Shown here piece after piece: positions 43,190 through 55,335 of a stretch of 64,000 bases of DNA (position 1 is the stretch's first letter; each line of letters begins with the position of its first letter). The stretch spans positions 62,001-126,000 of the forward strand of contig NW_024067684.1 in assembly GCF_009389715.1 (NCBI RefSeq), read 5' to 3'. A program made the position numbers and the translations under genes. Source of the stretch: Phoenix dactylifera. Taxonomy: Eukaryota > Streptophyta > Magnoliopsida > Arecales > Arecaceae. Below the pieces are notes generated by a model. That model did not search any database and was not told where the DNA came from. It saw nothing but the letters and a program-made list of their open reading frames with translations.

Positions 43190-44060
43190 GATGCCCCAAC
43201 TAGGGTCAGGATGCCCCGAGGATCGACCGTAGAGCCCCAAACTCCCTCGACCTCGGGAAGCGTCGCAGGTCAACGGAGCATTCCCAAACCCCTCGACCTG
43301 GCGCACGATCCCTCGACCAAGGTCGGGATGCCCCGAGGATCGACCGTAGAGTCCCAAACTTCCTCGACCTCGGAAAGCGTCGCAGGTCGACAGAGCGTTC
43401 CCAAACCCCTCGACCAAGGTCGAGATGCCCCGAGGGTCGACCGTAGAGTCCCAAACTCTCTCGACCTCGGGAAGCGTCGCAGGTCGACAGAGCGTTCCCA
43501 AACCCTTCGACCTGGCGCACGATCCCTCGACCAAGGTCGAGATGCCCCGAGGGTCGACCGTAGAGTCCCAAACTTCCTCGATCTCGGGAAGCGTCGCAGG
43601 TCGACAGAGCGTTCCCAAACCCCTCGACCTGGCGCACGATTCCTCGACCAAGGTCGAGATGCCCCGAGGGTCGACCGTAGAGTCCCAAACTCCCTCGACC
43701 TCGGGAAGCGTCGCAGGTCGACAGAGCATTCCCGAACCCTTCGACCTGGCGCACGATCCCTCGACCAAGGTCGAGATGCCCCGGGGGTCGACCGTAGAGG
43801 CCCAAACTCCCTCGACCTCGGGAAGCGTCACAGGTCGAGAGTGCGGCCCCAGACCCCTCAATCTCGTGTACGATTTCTCAACTAAGTTTGAGATGCCCCG
43901 AGTGTCGACCGTAGAGATCCAATTTCCCTCGACCTCGGAAAGCGACGCCGGGTTGATAGCAAACCCAAGCTCCCTCGACCTCGCGCTCGATACCCCGACC
44001 AAGGTCGGGATGCCCCGTGGATTGACCGTAGAGTTCCAAACCCCCTCGACTTCGGGAAGT
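43190..44060. repeat. Tandem array in gypsy 3' region, about 118-bp unit
   Basis: Eight units carry the anchor GATGCCCCGAGGRTCGACCGTAG at about 43210, 43330, 43424, 43542, 43660, 43778, 43891 and 44008. Spacing is mostly 115-121 bp, with one unit of 95 bp. Two long open frames on the plus strand and two on the minus strand are only repeat translation. Such arrays behind pol are known from Tat-type elements and can seed satellites. Confidence 0.9.
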
Positions 44061-45103
44061 ACTGCCAGGCTGACGACGAGCTCACACCCCCCTCCTCAAC
44101 CCAAGGAAACCAAGGACAATGCCTTAACAGTCCTCCAGGACATTCAACGGCAACAACGGAACAACGCTCGCGAAGGCTTTCAACAGCAGCAATACCTCCT
44201 GGCTCAATTGGTATGTCCGAAGGCCAGCCTGGAGACAAGGTGATCTGCTCCACTACGAAGCGTGCAATCTCGGAGGTGCAAGAGGTACATCCTACTTGAC
44301 ATCCGCCTTGTTATATTCATCTACCTATCTATTGCCAACAAAATCTCGATTGAGATCGGGACCTCATCCCGGCCAAGGCCGGGTCGCCCTTACAAGTCGA
44401 TCCAAGAACGAGGTCCCACCGACCTCGTGCGCGCTTCCTTTACCGGTGACCCCCATGACCACTCAGGCAAACTTTTTTGAATAAGGGCCTGATTCGGCCC
44501 CCATACGTTGGGACATCGAGGTCGACCTATGAAGATGACTTCGATCACGGGCGTGCTGATCAAGAATAAGAGGGCCGAGGTGCCCTTTATAGGTTCCGAC
44601 TCCGCTTGCCAAGACCTCGGCAGAGCCCGGGGGCAATAACCCTGAAAGCCCCGATGACAGTTCGACTATTGGCTCATGCTCCCCTTTCAGGAACGGCCCT
44701 AACATTTTTTCGGACCTACGCTCCAAAAAGCCAAACTCAAAAGCTTGGCCAAATGTCCCGATAGCAACCTATGCAAGTCTAACAAGGCCCCTCTCGGGGG
44801 TCCGAGGCTCGAGCCTGGTGCTTCAGAAATCCAAAAACCAAACCTAGCAACCTATGTGAGCTTCAAGTCCGAGCTCCAAGACTTGGTGAAGTTTCCTAGA
44901 ATCCAAGTCCAGCCCCCCCCAATTAGCATAATCGGAACTTGGGCACTTAAACAAGTTAGGGGAAAAAATAAGCGAGGAATGGCAAAAGAGAACCTTTTCA
45001 TTAGTAAAGTGCCGGAAGGCTAAATACAAAAGCAAAGGTCGGCCGTTCAACAAATTTGAAAACCGACCTCGTCTACAACAAAGGGAAGATAAAAGCCTAA
45101 GTC
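44061..45103. other. Gypsy spacer between tandem array and antisense gene
   Basis: Non-coding part of the element. It has no intact domain and no second array. A purine-rich GAGCCCGGGGGCAATAACC section lies near 44620-44640. Confidence 0.5.
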
Positions 45104-47216
45104 CTAAGGGGCGACGGCTGCGTTGGCATCACCCTCGGGGTCGTCTATGGCGATGACCTGAGGGCCTTCGGCGTGCACGGGCTCGGGGTCCGCGCCAGGG
45201 ACCTCGGCGGGCGCCTCGGAAGCGCCCTCGGTGACTGCATGAGGGAGAGCCTCCGTCACCGCCGGCTCGGCTGCGTCCGCCTCGGCCTCGGCAGACTCCT
45301 CCTCGGGCTCAAGCACGGCAGGGACGTCGTCGTCGGAGTCGACGCCCAACCTCATCCTCGGACGAATCGTTGAGAGATCGAGCTGAGGGCAGAACCGGGC
45401 CATCTGCCTCCGAAAGTTGTCAAAGCCGCGGAGGAACCCATCCACGGTCTCCTCCTCTAGCATGTCGCGGAATTCGTCCGAGTCCTTGAAGAAGTCCACG
45501 GCATGCTCAGCTCGCTCGAGAGCCCTCTTTTCCCGGGCCTCAAGTTGCTCGATCTTTAGGCGCAAGACTCCGCCCTCGTATTTGAGGCCCGCAACCTCGG
45601 ACTGAGCCTCTGCCAGACGCGCCTCGAAGCGTGCAGGGCCGACTTGGCCGGGGAATGAGCAGCCCTTTCCTCCTCGAGCTCCTCAACGATGGCCAGTCGC
45701 CCCGCCTCCGTCGCTTCCCTCCGCGCCTCGGCCTCAGCCAGCGCAGCCTCCAGCTCGGCGACCCTCCTCTTGGCCGGCTCCAACTGCCGGCTCAGTTGCC
45801 GAGTCTCCTCCTGACATCCCTGGGTGATGAATACCAGGGTGTCGACCTCGTGAATATGCTGCAAAAAATTAAGTAAAAGCAACCGTAAGTAAAGGATATA
45901 TATACACACCAGTCATCGAAGAAAAATTAAGAGAATGGCTTACCCGAACAGTATTGCAGTAAGTACTGTCGACAATCTCTTCCAGCGACAAGTGCTGGAA
46001 CTCGGCCCGGTCCGCCGGAAGCATGGCGCGCCGAAACACCGCGCGCGCAACGTCGGCGTCATGAAAGGCCGAGCTCCCCTCGACGAGTGGGGACCCCGGC
46101 TCGCCCGACTCTCCCCCCGGGCCCCGCAAAGAGCTTGGCCCGCCCGAACTTGGAGCCTCGGGGCCCCTGCTCGGCCCGGGCTCCGAGCGCTGCAGCCGAG
46201 TGGCCGTCTGCCCCTCCCGCTGGGAGACAGGGGCAGGGCGGGGTGGGGCCGCCAAGTCAGACGTCCTCGCGGAGCTCGAGCCCGCATCCCCGGCGGCCGA
46301 CGCTCGCCCTCGAACGGATGCCGAGGTCCCCGCCTCCGGGCCTCTTATCCCGGCAGGGGTAGAAGTGGCGGCCGACCTAGACTTCTTCCGGGGCTGAGGA
46401 ATAGCCCCGCCGGCCTCGGCCTCTCGCTTCTTCAACCGAGAGAAGAGGGATGTGTTGCTGGTCGGCATGTGAGGAATGTCTGAAACAAAGAAACCTTTTT
46501 GAGTGTTAGACTTACGTCGAGAGGAAAAAACAGATAAGGCAAATGCGACTACTCTTACCCTCGGGACGCGCCGAACTCAAGCCAACGCTCGCCAAGGCGC
46601 CCTCACTTAGGAGCTCGGTCAGGTTGAATCCCTTTCCGAGGCCCCGCAAAGCGTCGAGGACCCTCTGGTCCCTCCTCGAGGGCTCGGAGAGCCTGTTAAG
46701 GGCCTTCAGCCGGGGGTGCCCCCACCTCGGGTCAAACCCCCATGGCACCTCGGACGCAAGAAAAAAAAACTTCCCCTTCCACTCATGAATAGAGGAAGAG
46801 GCACCCTGAAAAAGCGACATATCGCCCCGAAAGGCGAAGTATAGCCACCCTCCATCCGCCGGGTTGGTCTTTAGTAAAAAGCACCGGCGGAAAACGCTCA
46901 CCGAAGTCGGGATCCCGTGTGCAAGACAAAGGGACAGAAATCCGACTATGGTCCTCCACGAGTTCGGAGCAAGCTGTGCTGGGACGAGTTGGTACTCCAC
47001 CAGCAAGCTGTTCATGAACTCGTGCAACGGAAACCGCAAGCCGGCCCAGAGCGTCTCGCGATGAATCGCAATCCGACCTGGGGGCGGCCGCGTCACCCTA
47101 TCCTCCGGTCCTGCGGTTTCGAGACGAAACCCGGGCTGGAAAAAGAACCGGGAGCGGATTAACTCCAGCTCCTCCTCCGACAGACTAGACCCGACCTCCT
47201 CCGGACCAAAACCCAT
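45104..47216 (-). CDS. Antisense gene of the gypsy element (three exons, one frameshift)
   Basis: Exons on the minus strand are 47216-46559, 46479-45944 and 45858-45104, with GGGTAAG/TTTCAG and GGTAAGC/TTTGCAG borders. Introns are 79 and 85 bp; the reading frame passes both correctly (phase 1, then phase 0). The first exon starts MGFGPEEVGSSLSEEELELI and holds the domain annotated as 'putative gypsy type transposon' (RFPLHEFMNSLLVEYQLVPA, NSWRTIVGF, SVFRRCFLL). Exon 2 is Ser/Pro/Arg-rich and exon 3 a coiled coil (QLEPAKRRVAELEAALAEAE) with an acidic C-terminal tail. One frame break lies near 45625-45650. Function unknown. Grande and related Tat elements carry a comparable antisense gene. Confidence 0.75.
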
Positions 47217-47424
47217 TTTGAAGAAAATCGCTAAAGACAAGAGAGATGGAAAAAGGAGGAAGAAGGGGAATCCCCTAGCTAACACAAGGAAGAAACCTAC
47301 GGGGGGAGTCGCCGGAAATCGCTCCGAGCGCCGCCGGCGAGGTTCTGTTGAGAAAGAAGACGAAGGTATAAATGGCGAAAAAGAAGGCAACCGAACAAGA
47401 CTTCTCTTAGGGCTGGTTTGGGGG

Positions 47425-47432
47425 TTTATATA
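47425..47432 (-). promoter_or_regulatory. TATA box for the antisense gene
   Basis: Minus-strand TCTATATAAACCCCC lies about 210 bp before the first ATG (47216). It implies a start near 47398 and a leader of about 180 bp. The sequence stands outside both LTRs, so the antisense gene has its own promoter. Confidence 0.6.
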
Positions 47433-48115
47433 GACCCCCCCTAACGGCCCAGATCGGCGGGTTCGGTCCCCCCCCCGTCTGGATTACGCCATGTGTCGGC
47501 CTCGGAAGCCAAAGTGCCGCATTCATTCCGGACCAATGCCCCGGGCGCAGAACCGAGGCGCCGTCCCATCGAATCTCGCGGCCTCATCATGGACCTGCTA
47601 TATCGGATCACCTCGAAAGGCGAGCGAGTGCCGCCCCCGCTCCCCTCATTAAAGGAGCCTCGGGACGCGCGGAGCGCCGACATAATTGCGGCCTCCCAAA
47701 TCTCCGTTCGGCCGATATGAAGATTAGATACGTCCGACCTCGACTAATCAGCTTAATCCTCGATCCCGGACTACCAGCTTGGCTTTAGATCCCGAGCGGC
47801 TGATCTAGCGTCCGACCTCAAGGCGTCCGGTTCAATAAATGTCCTCCGCCCAGATCACACCACGTGTCCGCCTCGAAGATCAAGGTAGCGTGCTCATTCA
47901 AGAAGGACGCCTCGAATATGGAATCGAGACGCCGTCCCACCAGGTCCCAAGACTCCATCATAAGCTCACCATACGAGATGGCAGCGAAGGGTCGAGAGGC
48001 GCAACCCCCCGCCTTCCTTCCGTCATAAACGCCTCGGGACGTGTGAGGGCACCAACACAGTTACCATAATAACGATTTCTACTTCCCGCGTCCGAGCTCG
48101 CAAGCGGCTCGAACT

Positions 48116-48132
48116 CGGAAGTCGGGGGGTAG
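48116..48132 (+). other. Gypsy polypurine tract
   Basis: CGGAAGTCGGGGGGTAG directly precedes the 3' LTR. Confidence 0.7.
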
Positions 48133-48953
48133 TGTTGGGGGGAACGCACCCTCCCCCCCCCCCCGAGTGCATGAAAACTCTGCCATCAGAGAACCGATGA
48201 CGGCCGACCTCGGGCGGCCGAGCTCGACGTCCGACCCCGGAACGTCCTACCCGAAGAGCTCCCAACCTCGGAAGTTCGCCCTCGCCGTCCACCTACCGCG
48301 TTCGCATCCTGCCAAAGTCTGGTCAGGGGCCATACCCTGCCACCGCCTCCGGCGTTTAATGCGCATGATCTCCGCAAACCCACGGTTCACTCAACAATTA
48401 ATGCACGTCTCCGACTTACTCAGCAATTAATGCGCATCTCCGGCTTACTCAACAATTAATGCGCATGGCTCCTATTATCTACGGATCCTCAGCTCTCCAC
48501 GGCAAATTAGCTCAGCAGGGTCCTGTCAGCCGTGATAAGTCTCTGACCCCGGCCTCACCTCCGACATCAATGCAATGATTCACCCGATCGCGCACCAGCT
48601 CGAGTCGTACGACGGCCTCACCTCCGACATCAATGCAATGATTCACCTGATCGTGTGCCAGTCCAAGCAACGTGCCGAGTCGTACGACGGTCTCGCCCAA
48701 TCACATCACAGGTAATCCGACCCTCCTATAAAAAGGGGACCCTTGCTTAACTTCTCTCCTTTCTCCTTTAAACACAGTTTCCCCACTCTGACTTAAGCAT
48801 CGGAGGGCCGGCGCCGAAAAATCCGGCCACCGGCTTTTCTGCAGGCACCCCGACGGAGGACGCCGCTCACCGACGGACCGCCCCTCTCCTGTGTCCACCG
48901 ACCGCTCCCCCTCCTCAACCGACGACCGCCCCCGGGTCCAATTTCCAGCAACA
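48133..48953 (+). repeat. Gypsy 3' LTR
   Basis: 821 bp, the partner of 36718-37559 with a long C run near its start and a 29-bp deletion downstream of the TATA box (CCTATAAAAAGGGG at 48725). Otherwise only scattered transitions were noticed. Confidence 0.92.
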
Positions 48954-48958
48954 ATTGT

Positions 48959-49868
48959 ATAGCGCATTCAATTTTAATATCAACAAAATGAAGAAATCCT
49001 ATCGAAAAAGAAATGCAAATCAACTATTTTATGTTGATATATAAAAAGAAAGATGCTATGCCATATCTTCTATAAAACCTTTTATCTTAATGGCGGTATT
49101 TCTTATCGAGACATGCCAACTTATCCAAATCTATTTGAAATAAATGGAGTTGGATGAATAATATTTTTTATAATTAGGTTAGCTTTGAGTGGGTTGTAAC
49201 CAATCCAGTCACGAGTACGCTCATACTTGAGTTCAATTCATAGAGTTTATATACCACAGTTGGGACAAATCTTTAAAACCTAGTTCTAAACTTTTGGACA
49301 ATGTGATTATAAAGCAGTAGGTCGATCTTTTGCCAAGGTTGCTTCAAGTAAATAAGAAAGCCATGCAACTTATAGTTAAAAAAGAAAACCAACTCACAAT
49401 TGAGTCATTAAGAAACACTCATTTTTTTCTTCATTAATTTTATTCTCTTCTACTCTCTTATCGGCATCCAATTATAGCAGTCTATTTTTAGCCTTAGTTT
49501 TCTTTTTTTCTCCATAAGATAGATGAATCTACAATTAAGTCTAGTACTCCAAAAATACGATATTTAAGTTGGTGAACTAGAAATTAATCCACATTATTTT
49601 TGAAAATATGATAATTGAGCACATTAATCTATATTTTTCTCAACCTGATTACAAATAAGTGGAATATGAATTGACAAAAGCCATTCACACCTTATCCCGC
49701 AAAGCGACTTATCCGAAAGCCATTCACGTGTGAGTACATCACACCTGGCACCACCAAGGCTACCAACATAGCGATACGCCCTTCCAGACCCCATGTCCGA
49801 GCAGGGAACATCCGGTCTCCACAATTTAATCGACACCCATGCGTTTCGAACTCGGAACCATTTGGTTG
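48959..49868. other. Spacer between the two LTR elements, with a repeat split by the copia element
   Basis: 48959-49640 is AT-rich without genes. 49640-49868 is a GC-richer repeat with a B-box-like GTTTCGAACTCGG near its end. It continues at 57731 (GAAGTAAGACCACACTTCC) across the copia insertion. It may be a tRNA-derived SINE or other tail-end repeat. Confidence 0.45.
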
Positions 49869-50185
49869 TGTAAGATAAACACATTAACATAAATAAGGAT
49901 TTCGGATCACTTACAGATTTTTCTCTTTGATTCGATTCACTGATCAAGGAGTGGATTTTACCAATGAAAATCTACTGTTTTCCACAACCTAGATGCCCAA
50001 GTCACTTACAGAGAATCTCATAACCACCCCCTTTTTAAATGAAGCCTCATGCATAACTGTCAATAGACAGTTTCAGGGTTGGAGAGATGTCTTTGGAAAG
50101 ACATCTCTTTTGGACATGAGATCATGTCTTTTGGTTACCGGTTTGGTTGAACTATCATGGGTGGACCAAACCCGTTTTTCCAACA
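49869..50185 (-). repeat. Copia 3' LTR
   Basis: 317 bp. It contains an AGACATCTC/GAGATGTCT hairpin (about 50085-50110). The polypurine tract GTGTGAGTGGGAGA sits just inside it on the minus strand (50186-50199). Confidence 0.93.
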
Positions 50186-50199
50186 TCTCCCACTCACAC

Positions 50200-51311
50200 A
50201 TGATGGGTTCAACAGTGTGAGTTTTAACCATTACGAACAAGTCTTTTCTCTGCGATTTTCATACAGGCAAATAGATCGTGCGACCAGCATACCAATATAA
50301 GAAAATGATAACGAGCTCACACTACCATACATCTGTTAGGAATATATAGTAGTTCAGTAGAGTAAGTATGCAGTACCCCAGAATATTTAAGTCATATTTC
50401 AAGTACCTCATGATCTCACTTTAACTTATCACATTATTTGTTTTCTGTTTTGTATTCACAATCATGCTTTAACACGTAGTCAAGATGATTGGTCGACCAG
50501 TGAATACAACAAAGAAATGAGACACAAAATGATCTTCCTTTCTATCTCGAATCTCTTAGTTGTAGTTTAGTTGCTTTTCCAGATATGTCCCAATAAATCG
50601 AATCAAGCATGATTGCAGGTAACATTCCAAGATAGCATACACTGAACTAAATCTCAAGAAACAGTAAAAGTAATAAGGGTACCAACAGAGGTAATTATAG
50701 CCTCAGGGCTCACACAACGAGAGAGAAGAGATCAATTCTCTCGTTACCCTTATTGGTCGAATTATGCACATGTGATATGAAGCGCATGTTATGGTATTTT
50801 TCTCCTTTTCCATCGAGCGTATGTTGATTCTCATTATATGAATACCATACAAATGATAGTTCAGACACACTTAGTGTCCAACTTGAGTTCACCACTCTAC
50901 TTTCTTTCTCATCATTACTACAGAACTCACATTTGGCATTTAAAACAGACAAGGTGATTTGTGGGTTTACTCATATTCGGTCACAAAATATTACATAGTG
51001 ACCTCATCTTAATTTACTATCAAGGCGACATTAATTTTAAGCTTGAGCTCATAAATACGTTATGCTTAAAATTGTCTCATCTCTATCAACCACAAGTTAT
51101 AGAGGCGATTGCCCGTGTAAGAAGGCCAATCTAATTTCTGTCCAACATACATTTCTTTAAATGAACTAATCATATGTACTAAGCATTAACGCATATATAT
51201 ATGCATATGTGTGTGCTTAAAAAAAATAAGAACTTAGCATTAATATAAATACATACATATGAATCCCAAATAAGAAATTAAAATATCTCATTATTCAAAC
51301 CATTATGTACA
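50200..51311 (-). other. Copia 3' non-coding region
   Basis: About 1.1 kb between the end of pol and the polypurine tract. AT-rich, no open frame of note. Confidence 0.6.
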
Positions 51312-54300
51312 TCAAAGTCTACGAAGACCTAAAGATTTCACATGTCTCATAAATACATCTCTAGGAATAGATTTAGTAAACGGATCTGCGATCATTTGAT
51401 TCGTAGATATGTACTGTATGTTCACTTTCTTTTGTGCAACCATGTCTCTCACAAAGTTATACTTTGTATCAATATGCTTAGTCTTTGAGTGATATTTGGG
51501 ATCTTTTGTATAAGCTATCGATGCTTGGCTATCACAATGTACTAGTACTGGATATGCAGCATTTTTCATAACCCCCAAATGATTAAGAAATCTCTTTAAC
51601 CAAACTGCTTCTTGTACCGCTGCTGAAGAAGCTACAAATTCAGCTTCCATCGTGGACAAAGCTATACAAGTTTGTTTCTTACTACTCCATGAAATTGCCC
51701 CATTACTTAGTAAGAAAACATAACCACAGGTTGATTTTCTTTCATCCAAATCACCTCCCCAATCAGCATCTGTATAGCCTTCAAGACGCAAATCATTTTC
51801 TTGATAACATAATGAATAATCCGCAGTACCTTTTAGATATCTCAATATCCTTTTGACCGCTTTCCAATGGTCATGGCCAGGGTGTGATTGATATCTACTT
51901 ACCATACCAACTGCAAAGCAGATATCTGGCCTTGTACACATCATTGCATACATAAGACTTCCAACTGCACTGGAATAAGGAACTCTTTTCATTTGCTCTT
52001 CTTCTTGTGGAGTCTTCGGGCACATTCTTTGGCTTAACGCTTCAGCTTATGCAATGGGAGTATCAATGGGTTTACAATCTTGCATATGAAACTGTTCAAG
52101 AATTTTCTTTATATAATGCTCCTGTGAAAGAGATAATAATCTTTTTGAACGATCTCTTTCAATTTTAACCCCAAGAATATAGTTAGCTTCTCCCATGTCC
52201 TTTATTTCAAAATTCGTGAACAACCAATTCTTAACTGATGCTAAGAATTCTTTATCATTAGCAGCCATTAGTATATCATCCACATAAAGTGATAAAATCA
52301 CAAATTTGTCTTTGGATCTTTTAATATAGACACAGTGGTCTTCATCAATCATGACAAAATCATATGATATGACAGCCTGATGAAATTTTATATTCCACTG
52401 TCTAGAAGATTGTTTAAGGCCATAAATCGACTTCAAAAGTCTACACACTTTGTGCTCTTGGCCTTCTTTAATAAAACCGATAGGTTGTTCCATATAAATT
52501 TCTTCTTCCAATTCTCCATGTTTTTACATCCATTTGATGTAATTCAAGATCCAAACTAGCTACTATGGCTAAAATTATGCGAATTGAGGTGAATCTCACA
52601 ACAGGAGAAAATGTCTCTTCATAGTCAATCCCCTCTTGTTGTGTATAGCCTTTTGCTACAAGGCGTGCCTTATATCTTTCTATTGTGCCATCTGCCTTGC
52701 GCTTTATTTTGAGAACCCATTTGTTCCCAATTGCTTTCCGACCTTTCGGAAGATCAACCAATTTCCAAACTTGGTTTGATCTCATTGACTCCATTTCTTC
52801 TTCCATTGCTTTCATCCATTGCTCTTTTGTAGGACATTTAAGAGCTTCATCAATATTTCTCGGTTCACCTTCCTCTTGAGGTGTAACAAGAAATGCTTCT
52901 CCTTCAATCTCAAATCGTCGACGGGGAACTAATCCACGGTTACTTTTTCGTAATTGAGATTGTTGTGAAATAAATTCATCATTTCTTGAATTTCTCCCAC
53001 TTGAACCAGATGTTGTTGATGGATTTTCAAGATTTTTTACCAATTGAGTTTGATTAAACAAATTATCATGGTCCTCTATCTCAAATAAAGATAAACCTTT
53101 ATTTATTTCACCCTGATATGGAAAATCATTTTCCAAAAATGTGGCATTACGAGATTCAAACTCAGTAATACTTCCATTGTCAGTGTTACCAACGAACACA
53201 TATCCTTTGGAGATTTCAGAATATCGAATAAAAATACTCTTTTTGCCCCTTGGACCCAATTTTCCATATTTATGAGAAGAATCATGAATATATGCAGCGC
53301 ATCCCCAAGGTCTTAAATTACTTAGGTCAGGTTTGCGACCGGTCCATAATTCATAAGGGGTGGAAGTTACTGATTTTGAGGGTACTAGATTAAGTACATA
53401 TGCAGCTGTTAATAATGCATCACCCCAATAGGTGATCGGCAAGTTAGCTTGTGCCATCATAGACCTAACCATTTCCAATAGGGTTCTATTTCTTCTTCCC
53501 GCAACACCATTTTGTTGTGGAGTACTAGGAATAGTTAATTGTCTACCTATTCCCTTTTCATCACAAATTTGTTTGAACTGATCAGACAAATACTCACGTC
53601 CACGGTCAGTTCTTAATACTTTGATTTTCCGGTCTAATTGATTTTCAACAAAGTTTAAATATCTTATAAAGCAATCTAATGCATCAAATTTGTGAGATAT
53701 CAAATAGACATAACTGAAACGTGTATAATCGTCAATAAATGTGATGAAATAAGAAGCCCCATGTCTTGCCCTTACATTCATCGGCCCACAAATGTCAGAA
53801 TGAATTAATTGCAATGGAAAATCGGCTCTAGTTCCTTTACCAAATGGTTTTCTTGCTGTTTTTCCTGCTAAGCAATATTCACATATAGCTAGATTAACCT
53901 TTTCAACAGGGCCTAATAATCCCTCTTTGGCTAATCTATTCATTCGTTGTTGCCCAATGTGACCTAACCTAGCATGCCAAATATTTTCATCCATGTTTGG
54001 ATTACTAGTAGATGTAATAAAGGAAAAAACAGTACTTATTACATTACACATACTATAATCAGTATCAAGTACAATAAAACCATTTAGTACATAACCAGAT
54101 CCATAATAAGTTGTCCCTAGCAATATGTCTACACCATTACCATGAAAATTTAAGATATAGCCAAACTTAAGTAACATAACAACAGAAATTAAGTTTCGCC
54201 GAATATCTGGAGCATATAATACATCATGTAGAATTAAGGGTTGACCACCTCGCATATTCAATTTGCAGGTGCCAATCCCCTTTACTGCAACTCTTGAATT

Positions 54301-55335
54301 ATTTCCCACGTATATCCATCTTGCTCCTTGTGGAATTCGACGATATTCCACGAAAGCGTCTCGATCTCTTGCTACATGGTCTGTGGTCCCTGAGTCTACA
54401 GTCCACAAAAGATGAGATTCAGCTAAGAACACAGAACTTGAAACATAAGACATACTTATATTTGTGCTAAGGGTTTTTACCTTCTTTGCCTCGGAGCATT
54501 CACGAGCAAAGTGACCCTTCTTGCCACAGTTGTAGCATCTCAATTTTGCTTTGTTCCTCTTAAAAGGACGCTTTCTTTTACCCGGCCGGCTATGCTTGAG
54601 CTTCTTAGAGGTCTTGCTATTACCATTGCCTTTCTTAAAATGACCACTAAAATGCTTTCGCTTGAAGCCCGAAGCTCTTTGCGAATTAGTGTTAGCCATA
54701 TACACTTCATTAGTGGTTTTATTTGCCTCAAGACGGTCTTCCTCCAATTCCAGATGACGACCAGCATCAGTGAAAGTTCTAATGCTTTCATTATGGGTTA
54801 AGTGAACTTTCATGTGCTCCCAACTGTGAGGCAAAGATCGAATTATAGCTTGAACTTGTTGTTCATCAGTTAGCACATGTCCAGCATCTCGCAGTTCACT
54901 TATCATGTTCGACATTTCCCTTAAATGCTGCTTCATATTATTATTAGTGCGTTTCTTATATGTGTCGAACTTGATGGTCAGCTGCCTAAGTTTGGTAACA
55001 GAAGTTCCACCAAACTTTTCTTTTAATGCTTCCCATATTTCCTTTGCCATCTCAAAAGGCCTGAACTCTCGCATGATATCATTTTCCATGCTACTCAGCA
55101 ATGTAATCCGACCAATTGAGTTCTTCTTTTTCCAGGCAATATAAGCCTCCTTATCCTTTATGTGTTGAACCGTTATTCCATCCTCAGGCTCATTCATGGT
55201 ATGGTTTAAGGCTTCCAGCGCCTCTTGTTCCTCCAATACATATTGGATTTTCATTTGCCATATTTCATAATTTTCACCATTCAATTTCTCACCCTTATTA
55301 AGTTCAGCTACTATATTCTTAGATGCTGAAGCCAT
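51312..55335 (-). pseudogene. Copia gag-pol, one small deletion and one stop
   Basis: From ATG at 55335 (MASASKNIVAELNKGEKL) the frame is open for 955 codons. It has GAG with a CCHC knuckle (CYNCGKKGHFAREC, about 54531), protease VDSGTTDH (about 54400), integrase HHCC (about 53960-53850) and catalytic segments SDICGP, DRGREY and QNGVAGR, then the start of RT. At about 52525 a small deletion (about 11 bases, inside the conserved segment after MDVKT) shifts frame. The rest continues from about 52511 with LYVDDIL (about 52283). A TAA at 52047 interrupts it just before the RNase H part (TDADW, STMEAEF), which ends at 51312. The deletion disables this copy although the LTRs are young. Confidence 0.9.

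Larger units (their letters stand above)
36718..48953 (+). mobile_element. Full-length Ty3/gypsy retrotransposon, Tat lineage (12.2 kb)
   Basis: LTRs are at 36718-37559 and 48133-48953, both starting TGTTGGGGGG and ending CCAGCAACA. A perfect 5-bp duplication ATTGT flanks it (36713-36717, 48954-48958). The internal order is gag, protease, RT, RNase H, a second RNase H and integrase, then a tandem array, an antisense gene and the polypurine tract. The second RNase H after the first and an antisense gene after pol are Tat-lineage traits. gag-pol is interrupted by six in-frame stops but no frameshift. Confidence 0.93.

Noticed and set aside
43187..44243. Four long open frames (up to 272 codons) in the gypsy 3' region
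   Set aside because: All are repeat translations of the 118-bp tandem array.
47217..47390. N-terminal extension of the antisense gypsy gene
   Set aside because: The longer frame begins with TTG, not ATG; the first ATG is at 47216 and the extra part is hydrophobic filler in the leader.
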